Assembly (NCBI RefSeq): GCF_014645815.1
Contig: NZ_BMML01000021.1
Location: forward strand, 62,001-126,000
DNA length: 64,000 nt
From: Streptomyces fuscichromogenes
GTDB taxonomy: Bacteria > Actinomycetota > Actinomycetes > Streptomycetales > Streptomycetaceae
Reading direction: 5' to 3'
Of this stretch, positions 1-7,405 are shown in pieces; the stretch's first letter is position 1; every line of letters begins with the position of its first letter. A program made the position numbers and the translations under genes. A model generated the notes under the pieces. It saw only the letters and a program-made list of their open reading frames with translations, was not told the DNA's origin and made no database searches.

Positions 1-186
1 GTACCGGTGGAGCACGATGGCGTACTCGTCTTCGGACTCCGGGTAGCGCTTCGAGTCCGGGAGACTGTGGAAGCGTATCCAGCGGTCGCTGTAGGCGGTT
101 CGCAGTTCGTGGGCGATGGGAGGCCCTTTCGGATACTGGTGCTGCCACAGTGCGGACAGACGGTCTCTGCCGAGGTCGCTGCTCAT
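1..186 (-). CDS. DUF3885-like protein, N-terminal part (runs off the left edge)
   Basis: Reading leftward from ATG at 186 gives about 62 residues that begin MSSDLGRDRLSALWQ, followed by a stretch containing WIRFHSLPDSKRYP. The conserved WxRFHSLPxSKRY signature is what I remember of small actinobacterial DUF3885 proteins; their function is unknown to me. The start codon overlaps the stop of a partial msrA reading frame (ATGA at 183-186), the same arrangement as between intact msrA and the next accessory gene at 749. The rest of the gene lies outside the window. The family name is from memory and moderately secure; the reading frame is clear. Confidence 0.6.
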   Translation of the reverse strand, partial: MSSDLGRDRLSALWQHQYPKGPPIAHELRTAYSDRWIRFHSLPDSKRYPESEDEYAIVLHRY

Positions 187-198
187 CCGGCTGCCGGC

Positions 199-284
199 GC
201 CACGCCGATCGGGCAGGACACGCCCGTCCCACCTAGCCCGCAGTACCCGTCCGGGTTTTTGCTGCCTGAAAGGTACTGCTGGTG
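199..284 (-). repeat. Partial copy of the msrA 3' end (repeat A)
   Basis: These 86 bases match the msrA 3' end at 758-843 with five mismatches, and the 48 bases at 237-284 match perfectly. The translation recreates the msrA C-terminus (YLSGSKNPDGYCGLGG and onward) and ends VAPAAG instead of VAPADG. No msrA body is attached, so this is a detached tail. It separates the broken DUF4304-like gene from the DUF3885-like gene and could be a trace of recombination or integration at the msrA 3' end. Confidence 0.9.
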
Positions 285-298
285 TCTTGGCTCGGCAG

Positions 299-749
299 TC
301 ATGAAAGGAGCTGCTCCCTGATGACGGGGAGGGCGTAGCTGGTGATCGTGGCCATGACGGAGCGAGCCGTGCGGCTCGGGTCGGTCGTGGGGGCGATCGT
401 CCACCAGGTGTCCTGGGCTGTGGGAAGGAGGCTTCCTATGCGGCTGTGCCAGGCTGCTGAGCCGTAAACGACGTTGGGGTTGGGCCGGGCGGGCAGATGC
501 GGTAGGCGCTCGCGCGCCTGCGCCCAGGAAGTCTTGCCGGCGGCGGTGACGTTGACCGTGAACTCGACATGCCCCGCCGTGTTGTACGCGGACTTCTGGA
601 AACCGAGGAGAGCCCACGACGCCGGATCGGGGCAGTTCGAAGATCTGCCCCGATCCCTTGAAGCCGAGCGCCCGCAGAGCAGGGGCGATCTGGGTGCGCA
701 ACATGGAGGCGAACACCTCCTGTGCCGTGGGCAGCGAACCGTCAGCCAT
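299..749 (-). pseudogene. DUF4304-like gene, frameshifted and probably 3'-truncated
   Basis: ATG at 749 opens a protein starting MADGSLPTAQEVFASMLRTQ, then IAPALRALGFKGSGQIFELP, which resembles the start of DUF4304 proteins. After ELP this frame turns to low-complexity sequence, while the neighbouring frame carries the expected continuation (SWALLGFQKSAYNTAGHVEF, then a TW-W segment) to a stop at 299. Removing one C from the CCCC run (GGGG at 629-632 on the + strand) restores ELPDPASWALLGFQK. The gene is therefore frameshifted in a homopolymer, either genuinely or through sequencing error. The 3' end abuts repeat A and looks shortened. Its start overlaps the msrA stop by 8 bases. Confidence 0.6.
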
Positions 750-1413
750 CGGCCGGTGCCACGCCGATCGGGCAGGACACCCCGGTCCCGCCCAACCCGC
801 AGTACCCGTCCGGGTTTTTGCTGCCTGAAAGGTACTGCTGGTGGTAGGCCTCCGCGGGATAGAAGGGGCGGTCGGTGGCCGGGAGGAGTTCTGTGGTGAT
901 CGGGCCGTGGCCGGAGCGGGTCAGGAGGTGCTGGTAGGTCTTGCGGCTTGCCTCGGCCGCGGCCGCCTGTTCGGGGGTGTGGGGGTAGATCGCCGAGCGG
1001 TACTGGGTGCCGACGTCGTTGCCCTGGCGGAAGCCCTGGGTGGGGTTGTGGGACTCCCAGAAGGTCTTCAGGAGGCGGTCGTACGAGATCAGCTTCGGGT
1101 CGTGGACCACCCGTACGACCTCGGTGTGGCCGGTGAGGCCCGAGCAGACCTCCTCGTAGGCGGGGTTCTCGGTGTGGCCGCCCTGGTAGCCGACGAGCGT
1201 CGTCCACACGCCTGCCGGGAGCTGCCAGAACTTGCGTTCGGCGCCCCAGAAACAGCCGAGGCCGAAGTCGGCGACCTCCAGCCCCTCGGGATAGGGGCCG
1301 AGGAGCGGGGTGCCCAGGACGGTGTGGCGGGCGGTGGCCTGGAGGACAGGTGTGGGCCGGCCCTTGAGCGCCTGTTCGGGGGTGGGGAGTTGCGGCGTGC
1401 GACTGAAGAACAT
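742..1413 (-). CDS. msrA: Peptide-methionine (S)-S-oxide reductase MsrA
   Basis: MsrA reduces methionine-S-sulfoxide in proteins and free amino acid, repairing oxidative damage in the cytoplasm. The 223-residue protein carries the catalytic GCFWG motif with Cys near residue 54, a VGYxGG segment, a THPTQ-like SHNPTQG segment, and the C-terminal YCGLGG/CPIG region with candidate resolving cysteines. I chose ATG at 1413 because it follows a GGAG ribosome site and begins MFFSRTPQLP; a longer open frame upstream (to 1521) is compositionally non-coding. The last 86 coding bases are repeated at 199-284, and the stop is overlapped by the start of the DUF4304-like pseudogene. Confidence 0.95.
   Translation of the reverse strand: MFFSRTPQLPTPEQALKGRPTPVLQATARHTVLGTPLLGPYPEGLEVADFGLGCFWGAERKFWQLPAGVWTTLVGYQGGHTENPAYEEVCSGLTGHTEVVRVVHDPKLISYDRLLKTFWESHNPTQGFRQGNDVGTQYRSAIYPHTPEQAAAAEASRKTYQHLLTRSGHGPITTELLPATDRPFYPAEAYHQQYLSGSKNPDGYCGLGGTGVSCPIGVAPADG
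758..843 (-). repeat. msrA 3'-end segment that is duplicated (repeat B)
   Basis: This is the native copy of the repeat, inside intact msrA. It matches 199-284 at 81 of 86 positions, and the final 48 bases (796-843) are identical. A junction of this kind at a gene's 3' end is what a site-specific integration or homologous recombination event would leave, because the target gene stays intact while a tail copy is left at the far end of the insert. Confidence 0.85.
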
Positions 1414-1517
1414 GGGGTCTCCCAGGCGTGGCGGAGCGGAGCGGGGCGGTTGCTTTGCGGCGGCCCGCTTCGAACAACGTGGTGGACTGTCCTTGGATTC
1501 CGTCCGCGCCGGACCGG

Positions 1518-3167
1518 TCACGCCGGCTGCGGGGTCGGCGGGAGCAGCGCCCGCAGGAGGGCGGTGTCGGGGTGGTCGGCCAGGGCGGCCGTCACCGCCG
1601 CGCGGAGCGTGGCCTCCGTGCCCGCCTCGCCGTCGAGGTCGGACGCGGAACCGGGCAGCCGTACCGCCGCCGGCCGCGACCAGGAGAACTCCCAGTTAAG
1701 CAGCGACCGCGCGCTGAACTCGGCCAGCACCATGCTCTGCAGCGAGTCCCGCAGCACCGGCCGTACGGACTCCCGGAACTCCCGGTCCGCAGTGCCGGCC
1801 GTAGTGCCGGCCGCCGCCCGGCCCGGCAGTGGCAGGCACTGCGCCAGCTGCCACAGCCGGCCGTCGTCGATCAGCCGGAGCAGCGCGGGCAGTGTCGGCC
1901 GGTCCTCGGTGTGGAGGGCGAGGGCCCGGTGCAGCGGGGTGTCGAGCGAGGCCAGCCCCACGGCCATCGACGAGCTCAGCAACTGCTCCCACTCCCCGGC
2001 GCGCTCGAACTGCCGTACCTCGTCGGTCAGTACCGCGTCCTCGAGTGCGGCCAGCGTCCGGGCCGGGTCGGTGAGCAGCGCGAGGGCCGGGCCGCCGTCC
2101 TCGGTACCGCGCCCGTCGGCGGGCAGCGCCTCTGTCCTCCGCACCCGGTCGGCGATCGGCGGATGCGAGTCGTACGGGGAACCCGGCTCCGCCGGCAGGT
2201 CCGCCCGCAGTCCCGCCAGCTCCGTCCCACGCGCCGTCAGCATCCGGCCGAAACCGCCGAAGAACTGTCCACGCGGCGGCAGTTGCCGGGCCGGCAGGCC
2301 GAGTGTCGCGTACGAGTCGAGGTAGAAGTCGTGGGCGGCGGACAGCACGGGGATCTCGCGGAGTGCCGAGGCCGTGGCGTCCCGGCCGGCGATCCGCGCG
2401 GCGGCCAGGTCGGCGGCGTACTCCTGCGCGCGGGCCGTCGACAGAGTGGCCCGCATGTAGAGCTTCGCGTACGCCGTGTAGACGGCCGCCATCAGCCGGT
2501 ACGTGATTCCGGCCCCCGCGGTGTCGATCTCCTTGGTCCGCTTGCCCTTCGCGGTCCGCTTGGCGGCGGCCTGCTCCTGGCGGGCGCGCTCGGCCGCCTC
2601 CTTGCCGTCGGCCCGCGCGTGGAAGTGCCCGACGGTCCGCGCGATCTGCACCCGGCCGCGCACGGCGAGCGCCGAGAGCCGGGTGTCGCCGCCGGTGAAG
2701 TGCCCGTACTCATGGGCGAGTACGGCCTTGAGCTGGGCCTCGGTCAGCCCCGTCAGCAGCGGCACCCCCAGGTAGAGGCTCCGCGGTCCGGGGCGGAGGC
2801 CGAGCAGCCGGGGCTCCTCGCTGACCGCCGCGTTGACGTCACCGGTGAGCACGACGGCCTTTGGCGCGCGCGTGCCCGTGGCCGCCGCGAGCTCCCGCAC
2901 CAGCGCCCACAGCCGGGGCTCGTCGGCCTCCGTGACCGGCAGACCGGGCGGGTCCTCGCCCTTCGGCGTGCGCAGCATGAACATGCCCCGTACGACCGGG
3001 ACCGCCAGCAGGAAGGAGACGATCACGATCTTCCCGGCGAGGGCGTCGGGCGCCCACGTCACCGCCGCCACGTCGATGCCGGCCGCCACCGCCAGCAGAA
3101 CGAGACTCAGCAGATAGAAACCACAGAGCAGGACAAGGGCGCGCAGCGCCCGCAGAGTTGCGCCCAT
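1518..3167 (-). CDS. M48-family zinc metallopeptidase, membrane-anchored
   Basis: Two hydrophobic segments occupy about residues 9-32 and 44-65, followed by a soluble domain with the zinc motif HEYGHF (His152, Glu153, His156) in the context LKAVLAHEYGHFTGGDT, characteristic of HtpX/Ste24-like M48 peptidases. A downstream segment around QEYAADLAAARI supplies the expected second glutamate ligand. The C-terminal roughly 250 residues (SHPPIADRVRR and onward) follow the layout of actinobacterial M48 proteins with long extensions. It probably degrades membrane or misfolded proteins at the membrane. It lies downstream of the hypothetical membrane gene at 3293-4411 on the same strand, separated by 125 bases that hold a terminator-like repeat, so it is probably transcribed separately. 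Confidence 0.88.
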   Translation of the reverse strand: MGATLRALRALVLLCGFYLLSLVLLAVAAGIDVAAVTWAPDALAGKIVIVSFLLAVPVVRGMFMLRTPKGEDPPGLPVTEADEPRLWALVRELAAATGTRAPKAVVLTGDVNAAVSEEPRLLGLRPGPRSLYLGVPLLTGLTEAQLKAVLAHEYGHFTGGDTRLSALAVRGRVQIARTVGHFHARADGKEAAERARQEQAAAKRTAKGKRTKEIDTAGAGITYRLMAAVYTAYAKLYMRATLSTARAQEYAADLAAARIAGRDATASALREIPVLSAAHDFYLDSYATLGLPARQLPPRGQFFGGFGRMLTARGTELAGLRADLPAEPGSPYDSHPPIADRVRRTEALPADGRGTEDGGPALALLTDPARTLAALEDAVLTDEVRQFERAGEWEQLLSSSMAVGLASLDTPLHRALALHTEDRPTLPALLRLIDDGRLWQLAQCLPLPGRAAAGTTAGTADREFRESVRPVLRDSLQSMVLAEFSARSLLNWEFSWSRPAAVRLPGSASDLDGEAGTEATLRAAVTAALADHPDTALLRALLPPTPQPA

Positions 3168-3209
3168 CGGGCAGATCCCCCACCTACGGAAAACGAACGG
3201 GACTCAAGC

Positions 3210-3263
3210 ACCCCGTAAGGGGCGCGGGGAACTGCGCGGCCGGCCCCCACCGGCCCGCAGCCG
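3210..3263 (-). repeat. Terminator-like intergenic repeat, copy 1
   Basis: On the - strand this reads GTGGGGGCCGG, then CGCAGTTCCCCGCGCCCC, then TTACGGGG, giving a GCCCC/CGGGG hairpin. The same consensus occurs at 25804-25862, 49160-49225 and 53053-53108. In the first three cases the repeat lies just 3' of a gene, in the same orientation as that gene; here it follows the hypothetical gene ending at 3293. It probably acts as a transcription terminator. Confidence 0.75.
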
Positions 3264-3292
3264 ACACGCGACCTGTCTTTTCGTCGGCCCCT

Positions 3293-4411
3293 TCAGCTGT
3301 GCAGCGTCGCCGGGCTGCCCCCGTTCGCCTCGTAGCCGGCCACCGCCAGCGCGCGGTAGAGGGCGAACTCGGCGGCCGGGTTCGCGGACAGTGTCCAGGG
3401 CAGGGCCCCCACGTGCCCGTCGACGTGCATCAGCTCGCCCATGGCCTCCGACCAGCGCTCCGAGCGCACCAGGAAGAAGACCAGCAGATGACGGACGTGC
3501 GCGAGTATCGGGTCGTCCTGGCGGGCCGAGTGCACCGCGTGCAGGGCACCGTGCACGGCCTTGGTGACGACCTCGCTCTGGTAGAAGCTCGCCACCAGGT
3601 TCACCTCGGGCAGGTGCTCGAAGACCGCGAACAGCGGCATCGCGGCCAGCAGCGAGCCCTGCGGGGCGCGGGCGGCGGCGGCCTCGGCGAAGGAGTACGC
3701 CAGCTCGCGCGAGCCGTGCCACTTCTCGCACCAGTAGTGCAGCGCGGCCAGGTGCGCCCCCATGTGCGTGGGCGCGCGGTCCAGGATCTTCAGCCACAGC
3801 TGCTCGAACTCCGGCTGCGAGTAGTTCAGCCCGCGTGCCACCGACAGCTCGATGACGTACGGCACCGGGTCGCCGGGGGAGAGCAGCGCCGCCTGCCCGC
3901 AGGCGTCCCTGGCCTCCTCCATGATGATCCGGAAGTCGTCGGTGCCGGGCGTCGACGTCCGCCACGCCTGCTGGACCAGGAACTCCGCGTGCACGGCGGC
4001 ACCGCCGGCGTCCTTGGGCTGCTCGGCCCGCCAGACCCGCAGCCACTGCCCGCCCGGCGTCTCGCTCACCCCGCCCGGCCGCTCCCTGAGCTCCAGCGCC
4101 GCCGCGCCGGCGAAGGCCTGCACGCGCTGCCAGCGCAGCTCGCCCGCGATCTCCGTGCCCGCCAGCAGCTGCGCGGCCGCGCGGTAGTCCTGGGTGCGCT
4201 GCACGACGTCGAGGACGTCCAGCAGGTCCTGGTCGGGACCGGGCATGCGGATGTCCAGGTCCTCCTCGCGCACGAAGCCGTAGTCCGCCGGGTCGGCGGC
4301 GTCCGGGTGGCCCGGGTGGACCTGCTCGATCATGCCGCGCCGCCGCCGCAGGACGGGGAGCAGCGCGAAGCCCAGCAGGAGCAGCGCCATCAGGGTCCAG
4401 AGAATCGCCAT
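3293..4411 (-). CDS. Conserved hypothetical protein with an N-terminal membrane helix
   Basis: The 372-residue protein begins MAILWTLMALLLLGFALLPV, a single transmembrane or signal-anchor helix, followed by RRRR on the cytoplasmic side. The rest is soluble, largely helical, with Trp- and Ala-rich stretches (APTHMGAHLAALHYWCEKWHG) that could be TPR-like helical repeats. I do not recognise a named family. As I recall, a gene of this kind sits between msrA and metB in streptomycetes, which suggests a conserved core gene of unknown role. It is transcribed divergently from metB across a 119-base region that carries two DnaA boxes. Confidence 0.75.
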   Translation of the reverse strand: MAILWTLMALLLLGFALLPVLRRRRGMIEQVHPGHPDAADPADYGFVREEDLDIRMPGPDQDLLDVLDVVQRTQDYRAAAQLLAGTEIAGELRWQRVQAFAGAAALELRERPGGVSETPGGQWLRVWRAEQPKDAGGAAVHAEFLVQQAWRTSTPGTDDFRIIMEEARDACGQAALLSPGDPVPYVIELSVARGLNYSQPEFEQLWLKILDRAPTHMGAHLAALHYWCEKWHGSRELAYSFAEAAAARAPQGSLLAAMPLFAVFEHLPEVNLVASFYQSEVVTKAVHGALHAVHSARQDDPILAHVRHLLVFFLVRSERWSEAMGELMHVDGHVGALPWTLSANPAAEFALYRALAVAGYEANGGSPATLHS

Positions 4412-4462
4412 GCGTCAAGCGAACCAGACAGCGCCGACAATTGGCCAACCGGTGCCCTGACC

Positions 4463-4494
4463 TGTGGACAACCCCGGCCGCGGCCTGTGGACAA
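4463..4494 (-). promoter_or_regulatory. Pair of DnaA boxes upstream of metB
   Basis: TGTGGACAA occurs at 4463-4471 and 4486-4494, so the - strand reads TTGTCCACA twice, matching the preferred Streptomyces DnaA box. The copies start 23 bases apart, about two helical turns, in the same orientation, each within an identical 12-base CCTGTGGACAAC. They lie 37-68 bases before the metB start. The role is inferred from sequence only: DnaA could regulate metB or the divergent gene, or be titrated here. Confidence 0.6.
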
Positions 4495-4530
4495 CGCATG
4501 CGGGCCGCCGTAGCACTAGGCTCGTCCACC

Positions 4531-5688
4531 ATGAGCGACAGGCACCACATCAGTCAGCACTTCGAGACGCTCGCCATCCACGCGGGCAACACGGCGGACC
4601 CCCTCACCGGTGCGGTCGTACCGCCTATCTACCAGGTCTCGACCTACAAGCAGGACGGCGTCGGCGGCCTGCGCGGCGGCTACGAGTACAGCCGCAGCGC
4701 CAACCCCACCAGGACCGCCCTGGAGGAGAACCTCGCCGCCCTCGAAGGCGGGCGGCGCGGTCTCGCGTTCGCGTCCGGGCTGGCGGCCGAGGACGCCCTG
4801 CTGCGCACGCTGCTCAGCCCCGGTGACCACGTGGTCATCCCGAACGACGCCTACGGCGGCACGTTCCGGCTGTTCGCGAAGGTCGTCTCCCGGTGGGGCG
4901 TGGAGTGGTCCGTCGCCGACACCAGCGACCCGTCCGCCGTGCGGGCCGCGATCACCCCGAAGACCAAGGCGGTCTGGGTGGAGACCCCCTCCAACCCGCT
5001 GCTCGGCATCACCGACATCGCCGCCGTCGCCCAGGTCGCGCACGACGCGGGCGCCCGGCTGGTCGTCGACAATACCTTCGCCACGCCCTACCTCCAGCAG
5101 CCGCTCGCGCTCGGCGCGGACGTCGTCGTGCACTCCCTGACGAAGTACATGGGCGGTCACTCGGACGTGGTCGGCGGCGCGCTGATCGTGTCGGACCAGA
5201 CGCTCGGCGAGGAGCTGGCCTACCACCAGAACGCGATGGGCGCGGTCGCCGGGCCGTTCGACTCGTGGCTGGTGCTGCGCGGTACCAAGACGCTCGCGGT
5301 GCGCATGGACCGGCACAGCGAGAACGCCACCAAGGTCGCCGACATGCTCAGCCGGCACGCGCGCGTGACGCGGGTCCTGTACCCGGGCCTGCCCGAGCAC
5401 CCGGGGCACGAGACCGCCGCCAAGCAGATGAAGGCGTTCGGCGGCATGGTGTCCTTCCAGGTCACGGGCGGCGAGGAGGCGGCCGTCGAGGTCTGCAACC
5501 GTGCCAAGGTGTTCACGCTCGGCGAGTCCCTGGGCGGCGTCGAGTCCCTGATCGAGCACCCGGGGCGGATGACGCACGCCTCGGCGGCCGGTTCCGCCCT
5601 GGAGGTGCCCGCCGACCTGGTGCGCCTGTCCGTGGGTATCGAGAACGTCGACGACCTGCTGGAAGACCTCCAGCGGGCCCTCGGCTGA
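4531..5688 (+). CDS. metB: Cystathionine gamma-synthase (PLP enzyme)
   Basis: This is a 385-residue Cys/Met-metabolism PLP enzyme. It shows the AIHAGN start, YEYSRSANPTR, the cofactor-binding segment and VHSLTKYMGGHSD with the Schiff-base lysine at Lys205. Cystathionine gamma-synthase joins an activated homoserine with cysteine to give cystathionine for methionine synthesis. In actinobacteria the related cystathionine gamma-lyase and the synthase are hard to separate by eye; the MetB call follows the known Streptomyces gene order around msrA. ATG at 4531 was chosen because the family's IHAGN motif then falls near residue 17. It converges on the small membrane gene ending at 5694 with a gap of only 5 bases. 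Confidence 0.88.
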   Translation: MSDRHHISQHFETLAIHAGNTADPLTGAVVPPIYQVSTYKQDGVGGLRGGYEYSRSANPTRTALEENLAALEGGRRGLAFASGLAAEDALLRTLLSPGDHVVIPNDAYGGTFRLFAKVVSRWGVEWSVADTSDPSAVRAAITPKTKAVWVETPSNPLLGITDIAAVAQVAHDAGARLVVDNTFATPYLQQPLALGADVVVHSLTKYMGGHSDVVGGALIVSDQTLGEELAYHQNAMGAVAGPFDSWLVLRGTKTLAVRMDRHSENATKVADMLSRHARVTRVLYPGLPEHPGHETAAKQMKAFGGMVSFQVTGGEEAAVEVCNRAKVFTLGESLGGVESLIEHPGRMTHASAAGSALEVPADLVRLSVGIENVDDLLEDLQRALG

Positions 5689-5693
5689 GCGGT

Positions 5694-5942
5694 TCACCAG
5701 CCGACGATGGGCGGGGTCGTCGTGGACGGCGGCTCCACCCACGGATGGGCCGTCGCCGCCCAGACCGTGAACGCCACCGCCGCCGCGCACAGCAGCAGCC
5801 ACAGCAGGCGGCGGGCCCGGCGCCGGTGCCGCAGCATCCGGCCGCCCCGGCGCAGGACCTCGCCGTAGAGGTCGGGCGGTACCGGGGGCGGGGTCCGTTC
5901 CATGATCCGGCGGGTCGCGGCCTCGCGTTCCAGGCGGTTCAC
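5694..5942 (-). CDS. Small single-pass membrane protein paired with a sigma-like gene
   Basis: GTG at 5942 overlaps the stop of the upstream sigma-like gene (GTGA), so the two are translationally coupled. The 82-residue product has a charged N-terminal half (EREAATRRIMERTPPPVPPD) and one transmembrane helix (LLWLLLCAAAVAFTVWAATA) ending in a short outside tail. Small membrane proteins coupled to ECF-like sigma genes are often anti-sigma factors, but I see no zinc-binding HxxxCxxC motif, so an anti-sigma role is only a guess. It is too small for family assignment by eye. Confidence 0.65.
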   Translation of the reverse strand: MNRLEREAATRRIMERTPPPVPPDLYGEVLRRGGRMLRHRRRARRLLWLLLCAAAVAFTVWAATAHPWVEPPSTTTPPIVGW

Positions 5943-6445
5943 GACGGTGCCACCTTCGCCCCCAGTACCGTGGCCGCCGCCTTCCGCGGCGGATGCAGCA
6001 GGGTGGCCGTCGCCCGGTCGCAGAGGGCGTGCACGCGCTCCGTGGGCATGCCGAGCAGCGCCGCCGTCTGCTCCTCGGCAACCCCTTCGTACATCCGCAG
6101 CACCAGGATCAGGCGTTCCCTGGGGGTGAGCGCGGCCAGGGCGCTGCGGGGGTGCGGGCGGGTGCGGCTGAGCGGGCCGCCGTACTGGTGCCAGGCGGAG
6201 TTCGCGAAGCGCAGGGCGAGGTGCTGACGCGCCCGGTCGTACGGATCCTCGCCGCGCAGCCGGTCCCAGTACGCGTACGTGTGCGCGAGCGCGAGGGTCA
6301 GCAGGCGGCGCGCGCGGGGGTTGTCGTCCGGCGCCTCGGCGGTCAGCAGGGTGGCGGCATGCAGCAGCCGTCCTGCCGCGCCCGCGACGAACGCCTCGAA
6401 CTCCCGGGCCCGGCGGGCGTCCTGCAACGCCTGCCGATCGCGCAC
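5939..6445 (-). CDS. SigE50-like / ECF-like sigma-70 region 4 protein
   Basis: The 168-residue product begins with a helical region (REFEAFVAGAAGRLLHAATL), similar to region 2 of SigE-family actinobacterial sigma factors, and ends with a region-4-like helix-turn-helix (LTPRERLILVLRMYEGVAEE, then QTAALLGMPTERVHALCDRA). The region 2 part is weakly conserved, so it may be a degenerate sigma factor or a stand-alone HTH protein. Its stop overlaps the start of a small membrane protein. Upstream, at 6446-6741, is a repetitive GC-rich region. Confidence 0.65.
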   Translation of the reverse strand: MRDRQALQDARRAREFEAFVAGAAGRLLHAATLLTAEAPDDNPRARRLLTLALAHTYAYWDRLRGEDPYDRARQHLALRFANSAWHQYGGPLSRTRPHPRSALAALTPRERLILVLRMYEGVAEEQTAALLGMPTERVHALCDRATATLLHPPRKAAATVLGAKVAPS

Positions 6446-6560
6446 CGTGCCTCCCCGACTGCCGGGCCCCGCACACGGGTACGACGGGGCCCGGTCTCAT
6501 ATGAGGCCAGGGGCGGGCCCACGGTCAAGAGCCGCGCGCCACGCGCGCGTGGCGGATGCG

Positions 6561-6587
6561 CGGATACCGCGGATACCGCGGATACCA
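6561..6587 (+). repeat. Three 9-bp tandem repeats in a repetitive intergenic region
   Basis: The unit CGGATACCG is repeated three times, the last ending in A. It is followed at about 6615-6725 by a purine-rich stretch with recurring GGCCGG, GACCGG and GGAAG words. The whole 6446-6741 gap, between two - strand genes, contains no convincing reading frame. It may have grown by slippage. Confidence 0.7.
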
Positions 6588-6741
6588 GGGGAAGCCCCGG
6601 GGTTGTACGTGCCCGCCGAAAGACCGGAAGGCCGAAAGGCCGGGACCGGGGCCTCAGGGCCGGCAGGCCGGGACTGAGGCCGGGGGACCGGAAGTCCGGG
6701 GGCCGGAGGGTCGGAAAGCCCGAGGCGGCGTGGAGGGCCGG

Positions 6742-7260
6742 TCAGGAGGCCGGGGTGGTGTCCGGGCTCGGCGGTACGGCCATCCGCGCGGACAGCGCGC
6801 TGTTGAAGCGGGTGAGCAGCGCGCAGAACGTCTCGCGCTCCGCCGGCTCCCAGTCCTGGGTCAGCTCCGCCATCAACTGGCGCCGCGACGACCGCACTTC
6901 CTCCAGTCGCGACAGCCCGCGCGGGGACAGCTGGAGCACCACGGCCCGGCCGTCCTCGGGGTGCGAGGTGCGCTTGACGAGCCCGGTGTCGACCAGCGGA
7001 GCCACCTGCCGGGTGACCGTGGACGAGTCGATCCCCATGCTCGCGGCGAGCGCCTTGACCCCCATGGGGCCTTCCTTGTCGAGACGGTTGAGCAGCAGAT
7101 ACGCGGCGCGGTCCATGGAGTTGCGCACCTGGCCGACGCCGCCGAGCCGGGTCTGTTCGGCACGTCGGGCGAACACCGCCACCTCGTGCTGAAGCGTGTC
7201 GAGAAGACCGCTGTCACCGACGGTCGTCATGTCCATCGACATTTCAGGTGTTGTGGGCAT
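6742..7260 (-). CDS. MarR-family transcriptional regulator
   Basis: The 172-residue protein has the winged helix-turn-helix layout of MarR proteins: a helical dimerisation start (LLDTLQHEVAVFARRAEQTR), the recognition region (GPMGVKALAASMGIDSSTVT), and the wing TSHPEDGRAVVLQLSPRG with the typical DxR. MarR proteins are small-molecule-responsive dimeric regulators, usually repressors. It is divergent from ilvA across a 145-base gap, so it may regulate itself or its neighbour, though MarR and ilvA are not a classic pair. ATG at 7260 opens the frame; an internal ATG a few residues later is also possible. Confidence 0.88.
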   Translation of the reverse strand: MPTTPEMSMDMTTVGDSGLLDTLQHEVAVFARRAEQTRLGGVGQVRNSMDRAAYLLLNRLDKEGPMGVKALAASMGIDSSTVTRQVAPLVDTGLVKRTSHPEDGRAVVLQLSPRGLSRLEEVRSSRRQLMAELTQDWEPAERETFCALLTRFNSALSARMAVPPSPDTTPAS

Positions 7261-7405
7261 GGCGGGGGGCTCACTTCATGAAAGGAGTGCTGATGTGGGG
7301 GACAGAGTACGCGGACAGGGGGCGAGCCGTACCGGCGCTGCGCAAACCGGTCTCGGAGCTTGGTCACACCCGCGCCATCGGCCTGTGAACTGCGAGACTT
7401 GAGTC

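Noticed and set aside
1..1413. A complete integrative element at msrA
   Set aside because: No integrase, excisionase or att core with known tRNA target is visible, so only the duplication can be stated, not a named element.
3168..3292. A small gene between the M48 peptidase and the upstream gene
   Set aside because: The gap is filled by the terminator-like repeat, and its frames have no start with a ribosome site.
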